From positions 1 through 53,155 of the forward strand of contig JAFGIE010000191.1 of the NCBI GenBank assembly GCA_016929775.1: a DNA stretch of 53,155 bases, in the 5' to 3' direction. The stretch's first letter is position 1. The number at the start of each line of letters is the position of its first letter. Positions 17,648 to 30,984 of this stretch are shown here, in pieces. The notes under the pieces are model-generated. The model ran no database searches. It was not told where the DNA came from and saw nothing but the letters and a program-made list of their open reading frames with translations. Made by a program: the position numbers and the translations under genes. Source of the DNA: Anaerolineae bacterium. GTDB taxonomy: Bacteria; Chloroflexota; Anaerolineae; JAFGEY01.

Positions 17648-19279
17648 ATGTCCCTGCAGGGCCAGACCCTCGGCAAGTATCGCGTGCTCGACCCGCTCGG
17701 GCGCGGCGGCATGGCGCGCGTCTACCGCGGCTACCATCCGAGCCTCGACCGGTACGTCGCGATCAAGGTCCTGCGCAGTGACCTCGTCGAGGACGACGCG
17801 TTCCTGGCGCGCTTTGAGCGTGAGGCGCGCGCCGTTGCCTCTCTGCGCCACCCCCACATCGTCAGCGTGCACGACTTTGACGTCCAGGGCGACATCTACT
17901 ACATGGTCATGGAGCTACTCGAGGGGGACTCGCTCAAGACGCGGTTGAACGACTACCGGGCGCGCGGAGAGCGCATGCCGATCGCCGAGGCGGCGCGGAC
18001 CATGCTGGACATCCTCGACGGTCTGGCCTACGCCCACAGCGAGGGGATGGTGCATCGCGATATCAAGCCCGGCAACATCATGCTCTCTAAGCGTGGGCGA
18101 GCGATCCTGACCGACTTTGGCATCGCCCACATCGTCGGCGGGACGCGCTACACCGTCTCCGGTGCGCTCATGGGCACGCTCAACTACATGGCGCCAGAAC
18201 AGGGGCTGGAAGGTCGCTGCGATGCGCGGTGTGACATCTATGCGCTGGGCGTCGTGTTCTACGAGATGCTCACCCAGAAGGTCCCCTTTGACGCCGACAC
18301 GCCCCTTGCCATCCTGCTTCGCCATCTCAACGATCCCCTGCCCCTCCCCCGCGAGATCGTGCCCGAGATCCCTCAGCCGGTGGAGCGCGTCGTGCTCAAG
18401 GCGTTGGCAAAGCGACCGGAGGATCGCTTCCCGAGTGCGGAAGCGATGTCCACTGCCCTCTCTGCCGCGCTGACCGAGGCAGGGATCGAGCCAAGCGTGC
18501 GCGTCTCGATGCCGCGCTCCTTCACCACCGCACAGGCGCCCGCCGTGTCGGTTGTCGTCGCCTCGGGCACCGCGCGAGCTGAATTCGCAAACGCCCCCTT
18601 TGCCGGCGACGAGACCGACGCCGACCTCGGGCTGCGCCTCGATGCGGAGCGCGCGGAACAGCTGGCGGTGCGAGGCGGCGTGACGAGCCTCGACGGGCCC
18701 GGGCGCGCCGAACTCTCTCGGTCGCTCACCATCGCCAGCACGCTCGTCTCCGGCGTCAGCGCCGTGGCGAGCCGCCTGCTCCCCGGTGTCTCCCGTTTCC
18801 TCACCGCAGAGGGCAAGGGCAGAACCGCGCGCGCGATCCTGAGCGGCATCGGCGTCGTAGCGGTCTATAACCTGATCGCAGTCTGGATCGATGGCCTGAC
18901 GGGATGGTGGACGCTCCTCGGTCGTGGCTGGCCCATGGAGCTGATCGCCGCTGCACTCGGGCTGTGCGTGATCGTTTATGCCACCAAAGTAGTGTGGCTG
19001 TTCATCCCTGCCGGCATCCTGCTCGGCAATGGCCTGATCTTTGCCTACTGCCAGGTCACCGGGCGCTGGGCCCAGTGGGCCCTTCTCTGGCCCCTCGAGC
19101 CGCTCATCATCGGCGCCTCGATCTGGTTGGCCTTTCGCCTAGCGCGCGAGGGCAGCACGGGTCGCGAGATCGCTCGCCCGTTGGGCTGTGCCCTCGGGGT
19201 CCTATCGGGCGTGTGGATCGCGATCATCACCCTGGCGATGACCCTCGCTGCCGCCGCCGATCGCGTCTTTGGCAGGTAG
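17648..19279 (+). CDS. Ser/Thr protein kinase (Hanks type) with C-terminal membrane domain
   Basis: A 543-aa PknB-like kinase. The catalytic domain spans about residues 10-275: glycine loop GRGGMARVY, ATP-anchoring Lys40 (VAIK), HRDIKPGN (Asp138), DFG (156-158) and GTLNYMAPEQ in the activation region. A low-complexity juxtamembrane stretch (about 290-395) follows. Then come about four hydrophobic helices (about 400-540) with no extracellular PASTA or sensor domain. The kinase is thus probably anchored by its C-terminus and faces the cytoplasm. The ATG at 17648 has GAGGAG about 10 nt upstream. The gene is preceded by an array of 11-bp repeats and is probably transcribed separately from araD. 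Confidence 0.9.
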   Translation: MSLQGQTLGKYRVLDPLGRGGMARVYRGYHPSLDRYVAIKVLRSDLVEDDAFLARFEREARAVASLRHPHIVSVHDFDVQGDIYYMVMELLEGDSLKTRLNDYRARGERMPIAEAARTMLDILDGLAYAHSEGMVHRDIKPGNIMLSKRGRAILTDFGIAHIVGGTRYTVSGALMGTLNYMAPEQGLEGRCDARCDIYALGVVFYEMLTQKVPFDADTPLAILLRHLNDPLPLPREIVPEIPQPVERVVLKALAKRPEDRFPSAEAMSTALSAALTEAGIEPSVRVSMPRSFTTAQAPAVSVVVASGTARAEFANAPFAGDETDADLGLRLDAERAEQLAVRGGVTSLDGPGRAELSRSLTIASTLVSGVSAVASRLLPGVSRFLTAEGKGRTARAILSGIGVVAVYNLIAVWIDGLTGWWTLLGRGWPMELIAAALGLCVIVYATKVVWLFIPAGILLGNGLIFAYCQVTGRWAQWALLWPLEPLIIGASIWLAFRLAREGSTGREIARPLGCALGVLSGVWIAIITLAMTLAAAADRVFGR

Positions 19280-19309
19280 GCGCGCCGCCGTACCAGGCTA
19301 CGGCATGCC

Positions 19310-21103
19310 TCAGCCGGGCCCAACCCGGTAGCTGGCGATCGCCTCCGAGACACGCAGCGACCGCCCGTACACCCGCGCCAACAGCACGTCCCCGTCCAGC
19401 GTAGGCCCGATGCGCAGCCCCGGACCGCCGTTCACGTCGCGCAGGTGAGGGCTGAACCGTCCCCAGCCGAACTGCCGCGCCTCGCCGCCATCGCACAGCT
19501 TGCCGTCGACCACGATCAACGTGACGCGCGGGACCGCGTCCGCGATCGCGACCACGTGGTGCAGCCGGCCCTCTTGCAGCAGGGCTGGGTCGGAGGACCA
19601 GCGATTCTCGGTCTGCCCGTCACAAAGGGTGAGCTGCACCCCGCCTGCATCGGTCTGCAGCGCGAACCCGCGTCCATCGCGCCCCCGGTTGCCCACGGTG
19701 ACCTGACCATCGTCCAGGGCCCGTGGGCGGAACCAGACCTCGACCGTCACTCCGCCCTGCTCGGCAAAGGGCGGCAGTGCGGGCAGCGGTGCGTCGTGCG
19801 ACACACCCCCCTCGCCCGGTCGGGCCTCGAGCAGCAATCCGTCTCTGGGTACCCCGGCAGCGCCCGCCAGTTGTCCCCACAGCCCCTCCACCAGGTCACG
19901 CGCGACCTCGTGCACCCGTGCGACCTCCTTTTGCGTTTCCGTCAGGTAGATCCGCCCGTCCTCCTCGATCAAGTCGGGATAGCTGATCCGGACTGCTGGG
20001 TCGTCGTCATAGAGCACGATCTCCGGCTGTGACCACAGGAGCTCGTTCCCTCCCGGCTCTTGCACCTCCACGCCGCCGCACAGCCAGACGGGGTTGCGAT
20101 CCCGGTAAGCGATGCTCGCCCGCTGCGGGTGCTCGCGGATCTGGCGCCCACCGTGGTTGTGGAACCAGTACAGGTACTTGCCGTTTGCGCATCTCCAGCA
20201 AAAGTTGGCTGCGCGCGGGTGCTTGATCGGGCGCCCATCCGGATAGCACACGTAGCGCGGTTCGGTCCACGTGTGTCCCTGGTCGCGGCTGTACGCGCAC
20301 GCCGGATGCCCGTCGATCGTGCGATAGACGGCATAGAACGACCCGTCGCTCAGGACGACATAGCTCTGCTCCTCAGCGATCGGACCGCCGCCCGGCGGCG
20401 TGCGCAGACCATAGTCCCCGTCGGGCAACGTGGTCCACGTAGCCCGCTCCGGATCGCGTTCCCAGAGCAGGTTCTCGCTCGCGGCGAGCACGCCCTCGGA
20501 ACGCGTAAAGAACCCCTCGCCAAAGCCTCCCACCTTGTGGACCGAGACGTACGCCGCGCCGCGGTGGACAAAGGGCTTGCCCACGTTCCAGAAGAACCGG
20601 ACCGCCCCACCATAGGCATTGGCCCGATCGATCTCCATCTCGCGCAGGGGCACTCTGTAGCGCTCCGCCGACCAGCTCTGCCCGTGGTCATCGCTGTACC
20701 GGAAGACAAAGTGGCCTAGCGAGTCGACACGGCGGCACAGCCCGCCCGCGAACGGCGGGTCGTCGGCGCGCACCGCGCGCAGGTTGTCGCTGTTGTGATT
20801 GTAAAAGCAGTACACGCGCCCCGCAGCAGGGCATCCGGGAGGCGCCTTGAGCAGCACGGCATACGACGCTTCGGGCCCATCCGCTGGCTCGACGTCCACA
20901 CTTCTCGACCATGTACGGCCTTGGTCGGTGCTGCGCATGCTGACTATGTGCTGTCCGGGTTCTCCCTCCCGACCGGCGCCAGTCGTGACCACGCACAGCC
21001 AAGCCCCATCGTCCGTCCGAACGACGTAGGGTTGGTCGGCATAGCGCTCGGTCGGGATCTCTCGCCCCGCCGTGATCCGACGGGGATCGTGGACTGCGCT
21101 CAT
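19310..21103 (-). CDS. Sialidase-like (BNR/Asp-box) protein with C-terminal LamG-like domain
   Basis: A 597-aa protein. The N-terminal two-thirds is a six-bladed beta-propeller with Asp boxes STDQGRTW, SDDHGQSW and SRDQGHTW, as in exo-sialidases and related glycosidases. Residues about 420-597 look like a concanavalin/LamG jelly-roll (VTVEVWFRPRAL, then GRLHHVVAIAD). No signal peptide is seen. Specificity for sialic acid is not assured; many Asp-box proteins in environmental bacteria act on other glycans or are not enzymes. The ATG at 21103 is preceded by GGGAGGGAATGGG. It lies 41 nt downstream of the GHL6-type glycosidase in the same direction and converges on the kinase gene. Confidence 0.75.
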   Translation of the reverse strand: MSAVHDPRRITAGREIPTERYADQPYVVRTDDGAWLCVVTTGAGREGEPGQHIVSMRSTDQGRTWSRSVDVEPADGPEASYAVLLKAPPGCPAAGRVYCFYNHNSDNLRAVRADDPPFAGGLCRRVDSLGHFVFRYSDDHGQSWSAERYRVPLREMEIDRANAYGGAVRFFWNVGKPFVHRGAAYVSVHKVGGFGEGFFTRSEGVLAASENLLWERDPERATWTTLPDGDYGLRTPPGGGPIAEEQSYVVLSDGSFYAVYRTIDGHPACAYSRDQGHTWTEPRYVCYPDGRPIKHPRAANFCWRCANGKYLYWFHNHGGRQIREHPQRASIAYRDRNPVWLCGGVEVQEPGGNELLWSQPEIVLYDDDPAVRISYPDLIEEDGRIYLTETQKEVARVHEVARDLVEGLWGQLAGAAGVPRDGLLLEARPGEGGVSHDAPLPALPPFAEQGGVTVEVWFRPRALDDGQVTVGNRGRDGRGFALQTDAGGVQLTLCDGQTENRWSSDPALLQEGRLHHVVAIADAVPRVTLIVVDGKLCDGGEARQFGWGRFSPHLRDVNGGPGLRIGPTLDGDVLLARVYGRSLRVSEAIASYRVGPG

Positions 21104-21144
21104 CCCATTCCCTCCCGCTGTATCGGGCGCAGGCACGCGCCCCG

Positions 21145-23199
21145 CTACGCGCCGCCCTCGGCGAACGAGAGCGCCACCATCTGGTGCCCCTCAACCCGCG
21201 GCACCTTGAACCGGACGCGTCCCTCCCGGTACGCGAACGGGATCGCATCCCCCTGGGGCGCAAGCGATAGGGCCGAGGGCGCACAGCCCGTGCGCACCGA
21301 GACCTCCACGTCATACAAGGGCACAACGTTCTCGATCACGTCGTACGTCTCGCACCTCCGCTCGGGGACATAGTACAGCACGTGCAGGACCCATCGCTGC
21401 GCCGCAGGCTGGGCGTTGAGCGTGACGATCGTGCCCGTGGGCGCCTGTATGCGAACCAGGGGCTCGGGCAGCAGCCGCTCCAGCGCGTTGAGGAACAGCT
21501 GCCGGCACCAGCGCGGAGCCTTGCTCTGGTACTGGGCAAAGAGCGGGTGCGAGAAATAGATCGCCTTTCCACGCTGCACTGCCGCAGGCTGCACGACCTC
21601 GCCCGACGAAGGGGCCTGCCGGTGAGAGCAGAAATGCGCATACGTGCGATCAAAGTAGGTGGCGACGACGTCGGCGAGCACCTCTGCCCCCTCCGAGGCA
21701 GCGATGTCCATGCCGCGCATGTACATGGCGTGTTCCGTCTGCGGCAGCCCGCGCGCGAGCGGCGTGCGCGGGACGATGTACTGCAAGTACGCGTTCCCGG
21801 GCGTCTCGCGCCCGCGCACCAGGTCGCCCGCGGCGTCGCGCGGGCCCGGGCCCGTGAGCGTCACCCCCAGCGCATCGAGCGTGAAGACGCTCTGCGCGGC
21901 ATCCATGCCCGACGCGTAGGAAGCAACGAGTGCGCCTCCCTCCGCCAAGTACTGTGCCAGCTTGGCGGCGAAGGCGCCCGACACTGGGATCCGGTCGGGC
22001 AGCACCAGCACCGCGTAGCGGTCCAGGTCTGCGGCGGAATCGATGATGTCGAACTGGTGCGCTCCCTCGTGCAGCATGCGCGTGGCGCCCTGGATCGGGC
22101 GCCAGTCCACGTCTCCTCGACGCAGCGCGGGGTCGAACTCTTCGGGGGTCAGAACGCCGATCTCGGTCACTGCCCGGGCATCCGTGCACCAGGGCTCCTT
22201 CGCCGCGACCTGGGCATACACGTCCCCGACCAGCTGGTAGGTATGCGGGCAGATGCGGCCCCGTGGGTGCAGTTGGTCGCCCACACAGCACTTGGCGTTC
22301 AGCGCCAGCATGTGGAAGCACTCGAACTCGAGCGCCGCCCGGTTCTTGAACGAGTGAAAGTCACCCCACGAGGTCTGGAACTTGCCCGTCATGCCCAGAT
22401 ACTCTACCCCGAGGGTGCGTGCATAGCGCGCCGCGATCGGAAAATGCATGTATCCCCATCCGCCACTGGGCAGCGACTCTAGTTCGAGATGCGTAAACGC
22501 GTCGATCGTGGCGCGATGCTGCGGCCCAACGTGCCCCGCGTTGTAAAAGACGAGCAGGCCCGGTCTGCGCGCGTGGGCAAAGGCGGTCATCTCGCGTTGG
22601 AAACGATGCAGCACCTGCCGACCGTACGCCGCGCGCTGTCCGGCATCCGCCGGATCCATGCCCGCTCTCCGCATGCCCTGCTGGCAGTACCAGCACGAGC
22701 AGTCCTGTGCGTCGACGATGTCCAGCCACAGCCCATCGATGGGCAGCTCGTCGATCACCTCGGCGACAAAGCCCTTCAGCCACTCCACGTAGGGCGTGTT
22801 CAGACAGAGGCGCCGGTAAAAGCCCGCCTCGTAGGGCGGCGTCCCCTCGAGCGACCCATCGGGCTCGACCACGCGCCACTCCGGGTGACGGAGCGCGGTA
22901 TAGTGATCCCACTGCACAGTGACATAGACCGGCGTGCGGATGCCGCGTGCGTGACACGCCTCGATCTGCTCCCGCAGCAGGTCGCGCTCCAAGTGCGGGT
23001 GCCGGCGCTCTGGGTACCCGGGCGTGTCATAGTAGACCCACCCGTGGTGACCGCGCGCAAAGAGGTTGATCGAGTTGACGTGCGCCTGCTGCAGCGTATC
23101 CGCAAAGACATCGGGATCGAAATCGGCGCCTATCCCGTCGATCGCCTCGCTGGTGTGAAAGTCCATGTGGATCTGCCTATATGCCAGCTCGCTTTCCAT
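21145..23199 (-). CDS. GHL6-type glycoside hydrolase with beta-galactosidase trimerisation domain (possible GH151-like)
   Basis: A 684-aa protein. The N-terminal TIM barrel (RQIHMDFHTSEAIDGIGADF, then YVTVQWDHYTALRHPEW) matches the hypothetical glycosyl hydrolase 6 family. DGLWLDIVDAQDCSC carries a candidate catalytic Asp160, next to a Cys-rich CSCWYC (167-172) that could bind metal. The middle (about 390-600) resembles the GH42 trimerisation domain (YAVLVLPDRIPVSGAFAAKLAQYL). This architecture occurs in putative alpha-L-fucosidases, but substrate is uncertain. GGGAGA precedes the ATG at 23199; an upstream in-frame extension has no ribosome binding site. It is transcribed divergently from the Fe-dependent dehydrogenase and should pair with the downstream sialidase-like gene. 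Confidence 0.7.
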   Translation of the reverse strand: MESELAYRQIHMDFHTSEAIDGIGADFDPDVFADTLQQAHVNSINLFARGHHGWVYYDTPGYPERRHPHLERDLLREQIEACHARGIRTPVYVTVQWDHYTALRHPEWRVVEPDGSLEGTPPYEAGFYRRLCLNTPYVEWLKGFVAEVIDELPIDGLWLDIVDAQDCSCWYCQQGMRRAGMDPADAGQRAAYGRQVLHRFQREMTAFAHARRPGLLVFYNAGHVGPQHRATIDAFTHLELESLPSGGWGYMHFPIAARYARTLGVEYLGMTGKFQTSWGDFHSFKNRAALEFECFHMLALNAKCCVGDQLHPRGRICPHTYQLVGDVYAQVAAKEPWCTDARAVTEIGVLTPEEFDPALRRGDVDWRPIQGATRMLHEGAHQFDIIDSAADLDRYAVLVLPDRIPVSGAFAAKLAQYLAEGGALVASYASGMDAAQSVFTLDALGVTLTGPGPRDAAGDLVRGRETPGNAYLQYIVPRTPLARGLPQTEHAMYMRGMDIAASEGAEVLADVVATYFDRTYAHFCSHRQAPSSGEVVQPAAVQRGKAIYFSHPLFAQYQSKAPRWCRQLFLNALERLLPEPLVRIQAPTGTIVTLNAQPAAQRWVLHVLYYVPERRCETYDVIENVVPLYDVEVSVRTGCAPSALSLAPQGDAIPFAYREGRVRFKVPRVEGHQMVALSFAEGGA

Positions 23200-23292
23200 G
23201 TCTGCTCTCCCTTCACTCTCTTCACACGTACGATGCCTCGCGGCGTCGGATGCCGTTCCGATCTCCGTCTCCTGATGCGCGCCCAGCGCATG

Positions 23293-23321
23293 ACCATACC
23301 ACGTTTCGCCCGATCCAACAA
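23293..23321 (-). promoter_or_regulatory. Promoter for the GHL6/sialidase operon
   Basis: On the - strand, TTGTTG (23316-23321), 17 bp, TATGGT (23293-23298). It is back to back with the + strand promoter at 23330-23358; only 8 bp separate the two -35 boxes. Confidence 0.55.
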
Positions 23322-23329
23322 ATGGGCCC

Positions 23330-23358
23330 TTGCGCCGCTCTGTCGACGGGGGTATAAT
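23330..23358 (+). promoter_or_regulatory. Sigma70-type promoter for the Fe-ADH/GntR operon
   Basis: TTGCGC (23330-23335), 17 bp, TATAAT (23353-23358). The -10 is flanked by GGGGG on the left and CCCCC on the right, a small inverted repeat that could be an operator. Confidence 0.75.
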
Positions 23359-23407
23359 CTCCCCCAGGCGCTGGGCGGGCGCCACACCGATCGGAAAGGG
23401 GTCGCAC

Positions 23408-24553
23408 ATGGCGCAATTTTACCTGCCAACCAGGATCATCGCCGGCTTGGGCTGCTTCTCGGAGCTTGGGCTACAGGCTGCGCCGCTGGGAGGGCGGGCG
23501 ATCCTCGTCTGCGGCGCACGCTCGCTGCGTGCGTCGGGCAATCTCGACCGGGCCTTGAGCGCGCTGCGAGATGCCGAGGTCGAGCCGATCGTGTATGACG
23601 CCGTCTCCGGTGAGCCCACGCTCGAGATGGTGCAGGCAGGGCTGGATCTGGCCCGCCAGAGGTCGGTCGAGCTGGCGATCGGCATCGGCGGAGGCAGCGC
23701 CATGGATGTCGCCAAGGCGATCGCCGGGTTGTACCGGCAGCCCGGCACCGTCGACGAGACCTTTGCCGGGGCGCGTCCCCTTGCGGGCGATGGCTTGCCC
23801 TGGATCGCCGTCCCGACGACCGCCGGCACCGGCGCCGAGGTCACCAAGAACGCCGTGCTCACCTCGCCGACACACGGCAAGTCGAGCCTGCGCCACGACA
23901 GCTGGTTCGCGTCGATCGCCCTCGTCGATCCCGAGCTTACCCTCTCTGCGCCGCCCGAGGTCACCGCAGCCAGTGGGAGTGACGCGTTGACCCAAGCGAT
24001 CGAGTCATATACCTCGATCGGCGCCTCGCCGGTCACCGACGCGCTGTCCACCGATGCGATCGCACGCATTGGGCGCGCACTCCCGCGCGCCGTCGCCGAC
24101 GGCGGCGATCTGGACGCGCGCGCCGACATGCTGTATGGCAGCATGCTCGCCGGCATGGCCCTGGCAAACGCACGCCTGGGCGGCGTGCACGGGATGGCTC
24201 ACCCGCTCGGACACCGCTACCACATCCCCCACGGCGTCGTGTGTGGTCTCCTGCTCCCCTACACCATGGAGTACAACGTCGAGCATGCGGTTGCCAAGTA
24301 CGCGTGCGTCGCGCATCTGCTTGGCGTAGACACGCGCGGTATGGACGCCGCAACCGCCGCCGAACGAGCGGTCGAGCGCGCTCGCGAGATCGTGCTCTCG
24401 GTCGGCATCCCCACCCATCTCGCACCTTACGGGGTACGGGACGCCGACCTGGAAGCGATCGCCCTCGAGTCGCTGCCCTCCGGCTCGCTCAAGCACAACC
24501 CCAGACCGCTCGCCGCGGAGGACGTGGTGGCGATCCTCCGCGCCGCGCTGTAG
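23408..24553 (+). CDS. Iron-containing alcohol dehydrogenase family protein
   Basis: A 381-aa group III NAD(P)-dependent dehydrogenase. The N-terminal Rossmann-like half has GGGSAMDVAKAIA (about 94-106), which binds the cofactor pyrophosphate. The all-helical metal domain has SGSDALTQAIESY and HGMAHPLGHRYHIPHG, giving Asp and two His ligands; the His commonly seen in DALTHA is Gln here, as in a known subset of the family. Substrates in this family include butanol, 1,3-propanediol, lactaldehyde and maleylacetate. Between glycan-degrading genes, lactaldehyde or another sugar-derived aldehyde is plausible. GGAAAGGGG precedes the ATG at 23408. The next gene, a GntR regulator, starts 13 nt after its stop. 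Confidence 0.9.
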   Translation: MAQFYLPTRIIAGLGCFSELGLQAAPLGGRAILVCGARSLRASGNLDRALSALRDAEVEPIVYDAVSGEPTLEMVQAGLDLARQRSVELAIGIGGGSAMDVAKAIAGLYRQPGTVDETFAGARPLAGDGLPWIAVPTTAGTGAEVTKNAVLTSPTHGKSSLRHDSWFASIALVDPELTLSAPPEVTAASGSDALTQAIESYTSIGASPVTDALSTDAIARIGRALPRAVADGGDLDARADMLYGSMLAGMALANARLGGVHGMAHPLGHRYHIPHGVVCGLLLPYTMEYNVEHAVAKYACVAHLLGVDTRGMDAATAAERAVERAREIVLSVGIPTHLAPYGVRDADLEAIALESLPSGSLKHNPRPLAAEDVVAILRAAL

Positions 24554-24565
24554 AGAGGGAAAGGA

Positions 24566-25327
24566 ATGCCTATGCCCGAAAGCGAGCGCATCTATGCCCT
24601 GAGCCCAACAAGTGACGTGCCGCTGCACCACCAGATCAAAGAGAACATCCGCGAGGCGATCCGGGACGAACGCCTCAGAGCAGACGACATGCTGCCCTCT
24701 GAGCGCGAGCTGAGCAGGCTCTACGACGCCAGCCGCAGCGCCGTGCACCAGGCCTTACACGAGCTGGTGCAGGAAGGGCTCCTGCGCCGCGTGACCGGCA
24801 TCGGCACCTTTGTCGCCGGGCCCAAGGTCGTGCAGGTGCTGCCGACGGTGCTCGGCTTCTCAGCACGCATGCGCCAGGAGGGCCACGCCACGCACAACCG
24901 CGTGCTGCACCAAGAGTCTGAGCCGGCGAGCCCATCCGTCGCGCGCCGCCTGCGCATTCCCCAGGGCGCCCCCGTGATGCGCCTTGCCCGCCTGCGCATC
25001 GTGGACAACGAGCCCCTGATGATCGAGACCTCCTTCCTTTCCCTGGACCGCTTCCCACACCTGCTGGACGACGACTTTGCCGTCCGGTCGCTCTACGACG
25101 TGATCGGCGCGCGCTATGGGATGCAGGTCTACGAACTCGAGCAGACCCTGGAGCCTGTGCTCATGACTGAGTACGAGGCTGCGCTCCTCCACAGCTCGGC
25201 AGGCAGCCCGGCGATGCTGCTCGAGGTGATCGCTCTCGCCGATCCGGATGACCCGTTCGAGTTCAGCAAGGCCATCGTCCGCGGCGACAAGTGCCAGTAC
25301 TACTTTCGGATGCGCTCGACCGCCTAG
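24566..25327 (+). CDS. GntR family transcriptional regulator (HutC/UTRA type)
   Basis: A 253-aa DNA-binding regulator. The N-terminal winged helix-turn-helix (about residues 15-80, with PSERELSRLYDASRSAVHQALHELVQEGLLRR and GIGTFVAG) is typical GntR. Residues about 95-245 form a UTRA effector domain (MRLARLRIVDNEPLMIETSFLS, then YELEQTLEPVLM, ending CQYYFRMR), which usually binds a sugar phosphate or similar metabolite. It is co-transcribed with the Fe-ADH and lies next to the divergent promoters at 23293-23358, so local control of both operons is likely but inferred. Two ATGs are possible (24566 and 24572); the first is given. Confidence 0.88.
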   Translation: MPMPESERIYALSPTSDVPLHHQIKENIREAIRDERLRADDMLPSERELSRLYDASRSAVHQALHELVQEGLLRRVTGIGTFVAGPKVVQVLPTVLGFSARMRQEGHATHNRVLHQESEPASPSVARRLRIPQGAPVMRLARLRIVDNEPLMIETSFLSLDRFPHLLDDDFAVRSLYDVIGARYGMQVYELEQTLEPVLMTEYEAALLHSSAGSPAMLLEVIALADPDDPFEFSKAIVRGDKCQYYFRMRSTA

Positions 25328-25388
25328 CGAGTCGCGCCGCTTTCGCCCAAGTGGCCCTGGCGGATCGCGCGCCTAGAGGGGAACGCCC

Positions 25389-26567
25389 GTGCGGATCGCG
25401 ATCAATGCATGGTTCGTCGACCGCCCCACGACGGGCAGTGGGCAGTATCTGACGCACCTGTTGGCCGAGTACGCGGCGCAGGAGGAGGGCGCGACCTACC
25501 TGCTCTGCGGGCACGTGGGGCAGGATCCGCCCGCCTGGCTGCGCGATCGCCAACCACGGTTCACCTGGCGCACGCTGCGCACGCCATTCGACCGGTTCAA
25601 CCGCCACCTGGCAAAGACGTGGTTCGAGCAGGTCAGCTTTCCGCGCGCCTGTCGCCGCTGGGCTGCGGACCTGATCCACGTGCCCTACTGGGCCCCTCCT
25701 TACTGCGCGCCTGCCCCGGTCCTCGTCACCGTGCACGACCTGATCCCGTGGCTGCTGCCCGCCTACGGGGGCGGCGCGCTGGGGCGCTGGTACACGCGTC
25801 TCGTCGCCGCCTCCGCACGCCGTGCTGCCTGCGTGCTCACCGACTCGGCCTTTTCTCGGCGCGACATCGTGCACCACCTCGGGATCCCGGGCGACCGCGT
25901 CCGCGCGGTCTATCTCGCCGCCGACAGTAGCTATGCGCCGGTCACCAGCCCAGCTGTCCTGGGCGAGATCGCCGCCAAGCACCGGCTGCCCGCACGCTAC
26001 GTGCTCTACCTGGGCGGCTTTGACGTGCGCAAGAACGTGCCGGGCATCCTGCGCGCCTTTGCCCTCCTGCCGGAGGATGGTCCACGCCTGGTTGTCGCCG
26101 GGCGGCTGCCCGCCGCGGATACCGCCTTCACCCCCGATCCGCGGCGCGTGGCCCGTGAGCTGGGGGTCGAGGGTCGCGTGTGCTTTACAGGCTGGGTCGA
26201 CGAGGCGGACAAGCCTGCCCTCTACAGCGGCGCCCTCGCCTTTCTCTTCCCATCGTACTATGAGGGCTTTGGCCTCCCTCCCCTCGAGGCGCTCGCGTGC
26301 GGCACCCCCGCGATCGTCTCGGACACGGGATCGCTGCCCGAGATCGTCGATGGGGGCGGGCTGTCGGTCAACCCGGCAGATGCCCAAGCCCTGGCAGACG
26401 CGATCGCCCGCCTCGACGCCGATCCCGCGCTGCGAGCCCGGCTGGCAGAGACGGGCATGGCGCATGCCGCGACCTTTAGCTGGCGCGAGACGGCGCGCCA
26501 GACGTGGCGCGCGTACCGCGCCGTGCTTGCACAGCGGGGCAGCGGACCCGCAACGTCGAGCCGCTAG
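25389..26567 (+). CDS. Glycosyltransferase family 4 (GT-B fold)
   Basis: A 392-aa retaining glycosyltransferase. The N-terminal acceptor domain begins RIAINAWFVDRPTTGSGQYL with the Gly-rich acceptor loop. A mid-protein HVPYWAPPY/VTVHDLIPW segment follows. The donor domain has YVLYLGGFDVRKNV and the E-x7-E motif in YEGFGLPPLEALACGTP, which holds the nucleotide-sugar. No membrane segment is seen; it is likely cytoplasmic or peripheral. The GTG start at 25389 is preceded by AGAGGGG. It stands alone 61 nt after the GntR gene. Mannosyl or glucosyl transfer to a glycan or lipid is likely, but donor and acceptor are unknown. Confidence 0.88.
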   Translation: MRIAINAWFVDRPTTGSGQYLTHLLAEYAAQEEGATYLLCGHVGQDPPAWLRDRQPRFTWRTLRTPFDRFNRHLAKTWFEQVSFPRACRRWAADLIHVPYWAPPYCAPAPVLVTVHDLIPWLLPAYGGGALGRWYTRLVAASARRAACVLTDSAFSRRDIVHHLGIPGDRVRAVYLAADSSYAPVTSPAVLGEIAAKHRLPARYVLYLGGFDVRKNVPGILRAFALLPEDGPRLVVAGRLPAADTAFTPDPRRVARELGVEGRVCFTGWVDEADKPALYSGALAFLFPSYYEGFGLPPLEALACGTPAIVSDTGSLPEIVDGGGLSVNPADAQALADAIARLDADPALRARLAETGMAHAATFSWRETARQTWRAYRAVLAQRGSGPATSSR

Positions 26568-26645
26568 TGGAACGACCTCCTCCGTGGGCAACAGCCCGGC
26601 GCCAGACGTGATCCTGGACCGCCCTCACCGAACCACAGACGGCGC

Positions 26646-26670
26646 GGGGCGCCGAAATCCTCGGCGCCCC
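26646..26670 (+). terminator. Terminator-like hairpin without T-tract
   Basis: A perfect 10-bp stem (GGGGCGCCGA at 26646-26655, TCGGCGCCCC at 26661-26670) with a 5-nt loop lies between the glycosyltransferase and the heparinase promoter. No run of T follows, so intrinsic termination is only possible, not certain. Confidence 0.35.
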
Positions 26671-26687
26671 ACGTAACCCGCCCTTCG

Positions 26688-26746
26688 TTGACACCCTTGG
26701 GCTTCCGTGCTATAGTCGGTTGGCAGTCGCCGGCACGACCGTGCCG
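26688..26746 (+). promoter_or_regulatory. Sigma70 promoter and operator-like palindrome upstream of the heparinase gene
   Basis: TTGACA (26688-26693), exactly 17 bp, TATAGT (26711-26716): the best consensus match on the + strand of this window. A 16-bp perfect palindrome (CGGCACG, AC, CGTGCCG) at 26731-26746 lies just after the expected transcription start, a usual position for a repressor operator. The rest of the 268-base gap before the heparinase gene holds only a weak hairpin near 26761. Confidence 0.7.
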
Positions 26747-26835
26747 CCGCATCGCACGATCGGCAGATGGACTGCCATTCGCGTGGGTGGCGCCGATCTG
26801 CGGGGCTACCCCAACTCAAGAGCAAAGGAGCTGAG

Positions 26836-30976
<4,141 letters not shown>

Positions 30977-30984
30977 GCAGACAA

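Noticed and set aside
23408..24553. Missing metal His in the Fe-ADH as an inactivating change
   Set aside because: DALTQ in place of DALTH is common in active members of the family, so it is not evidence of loss of function.
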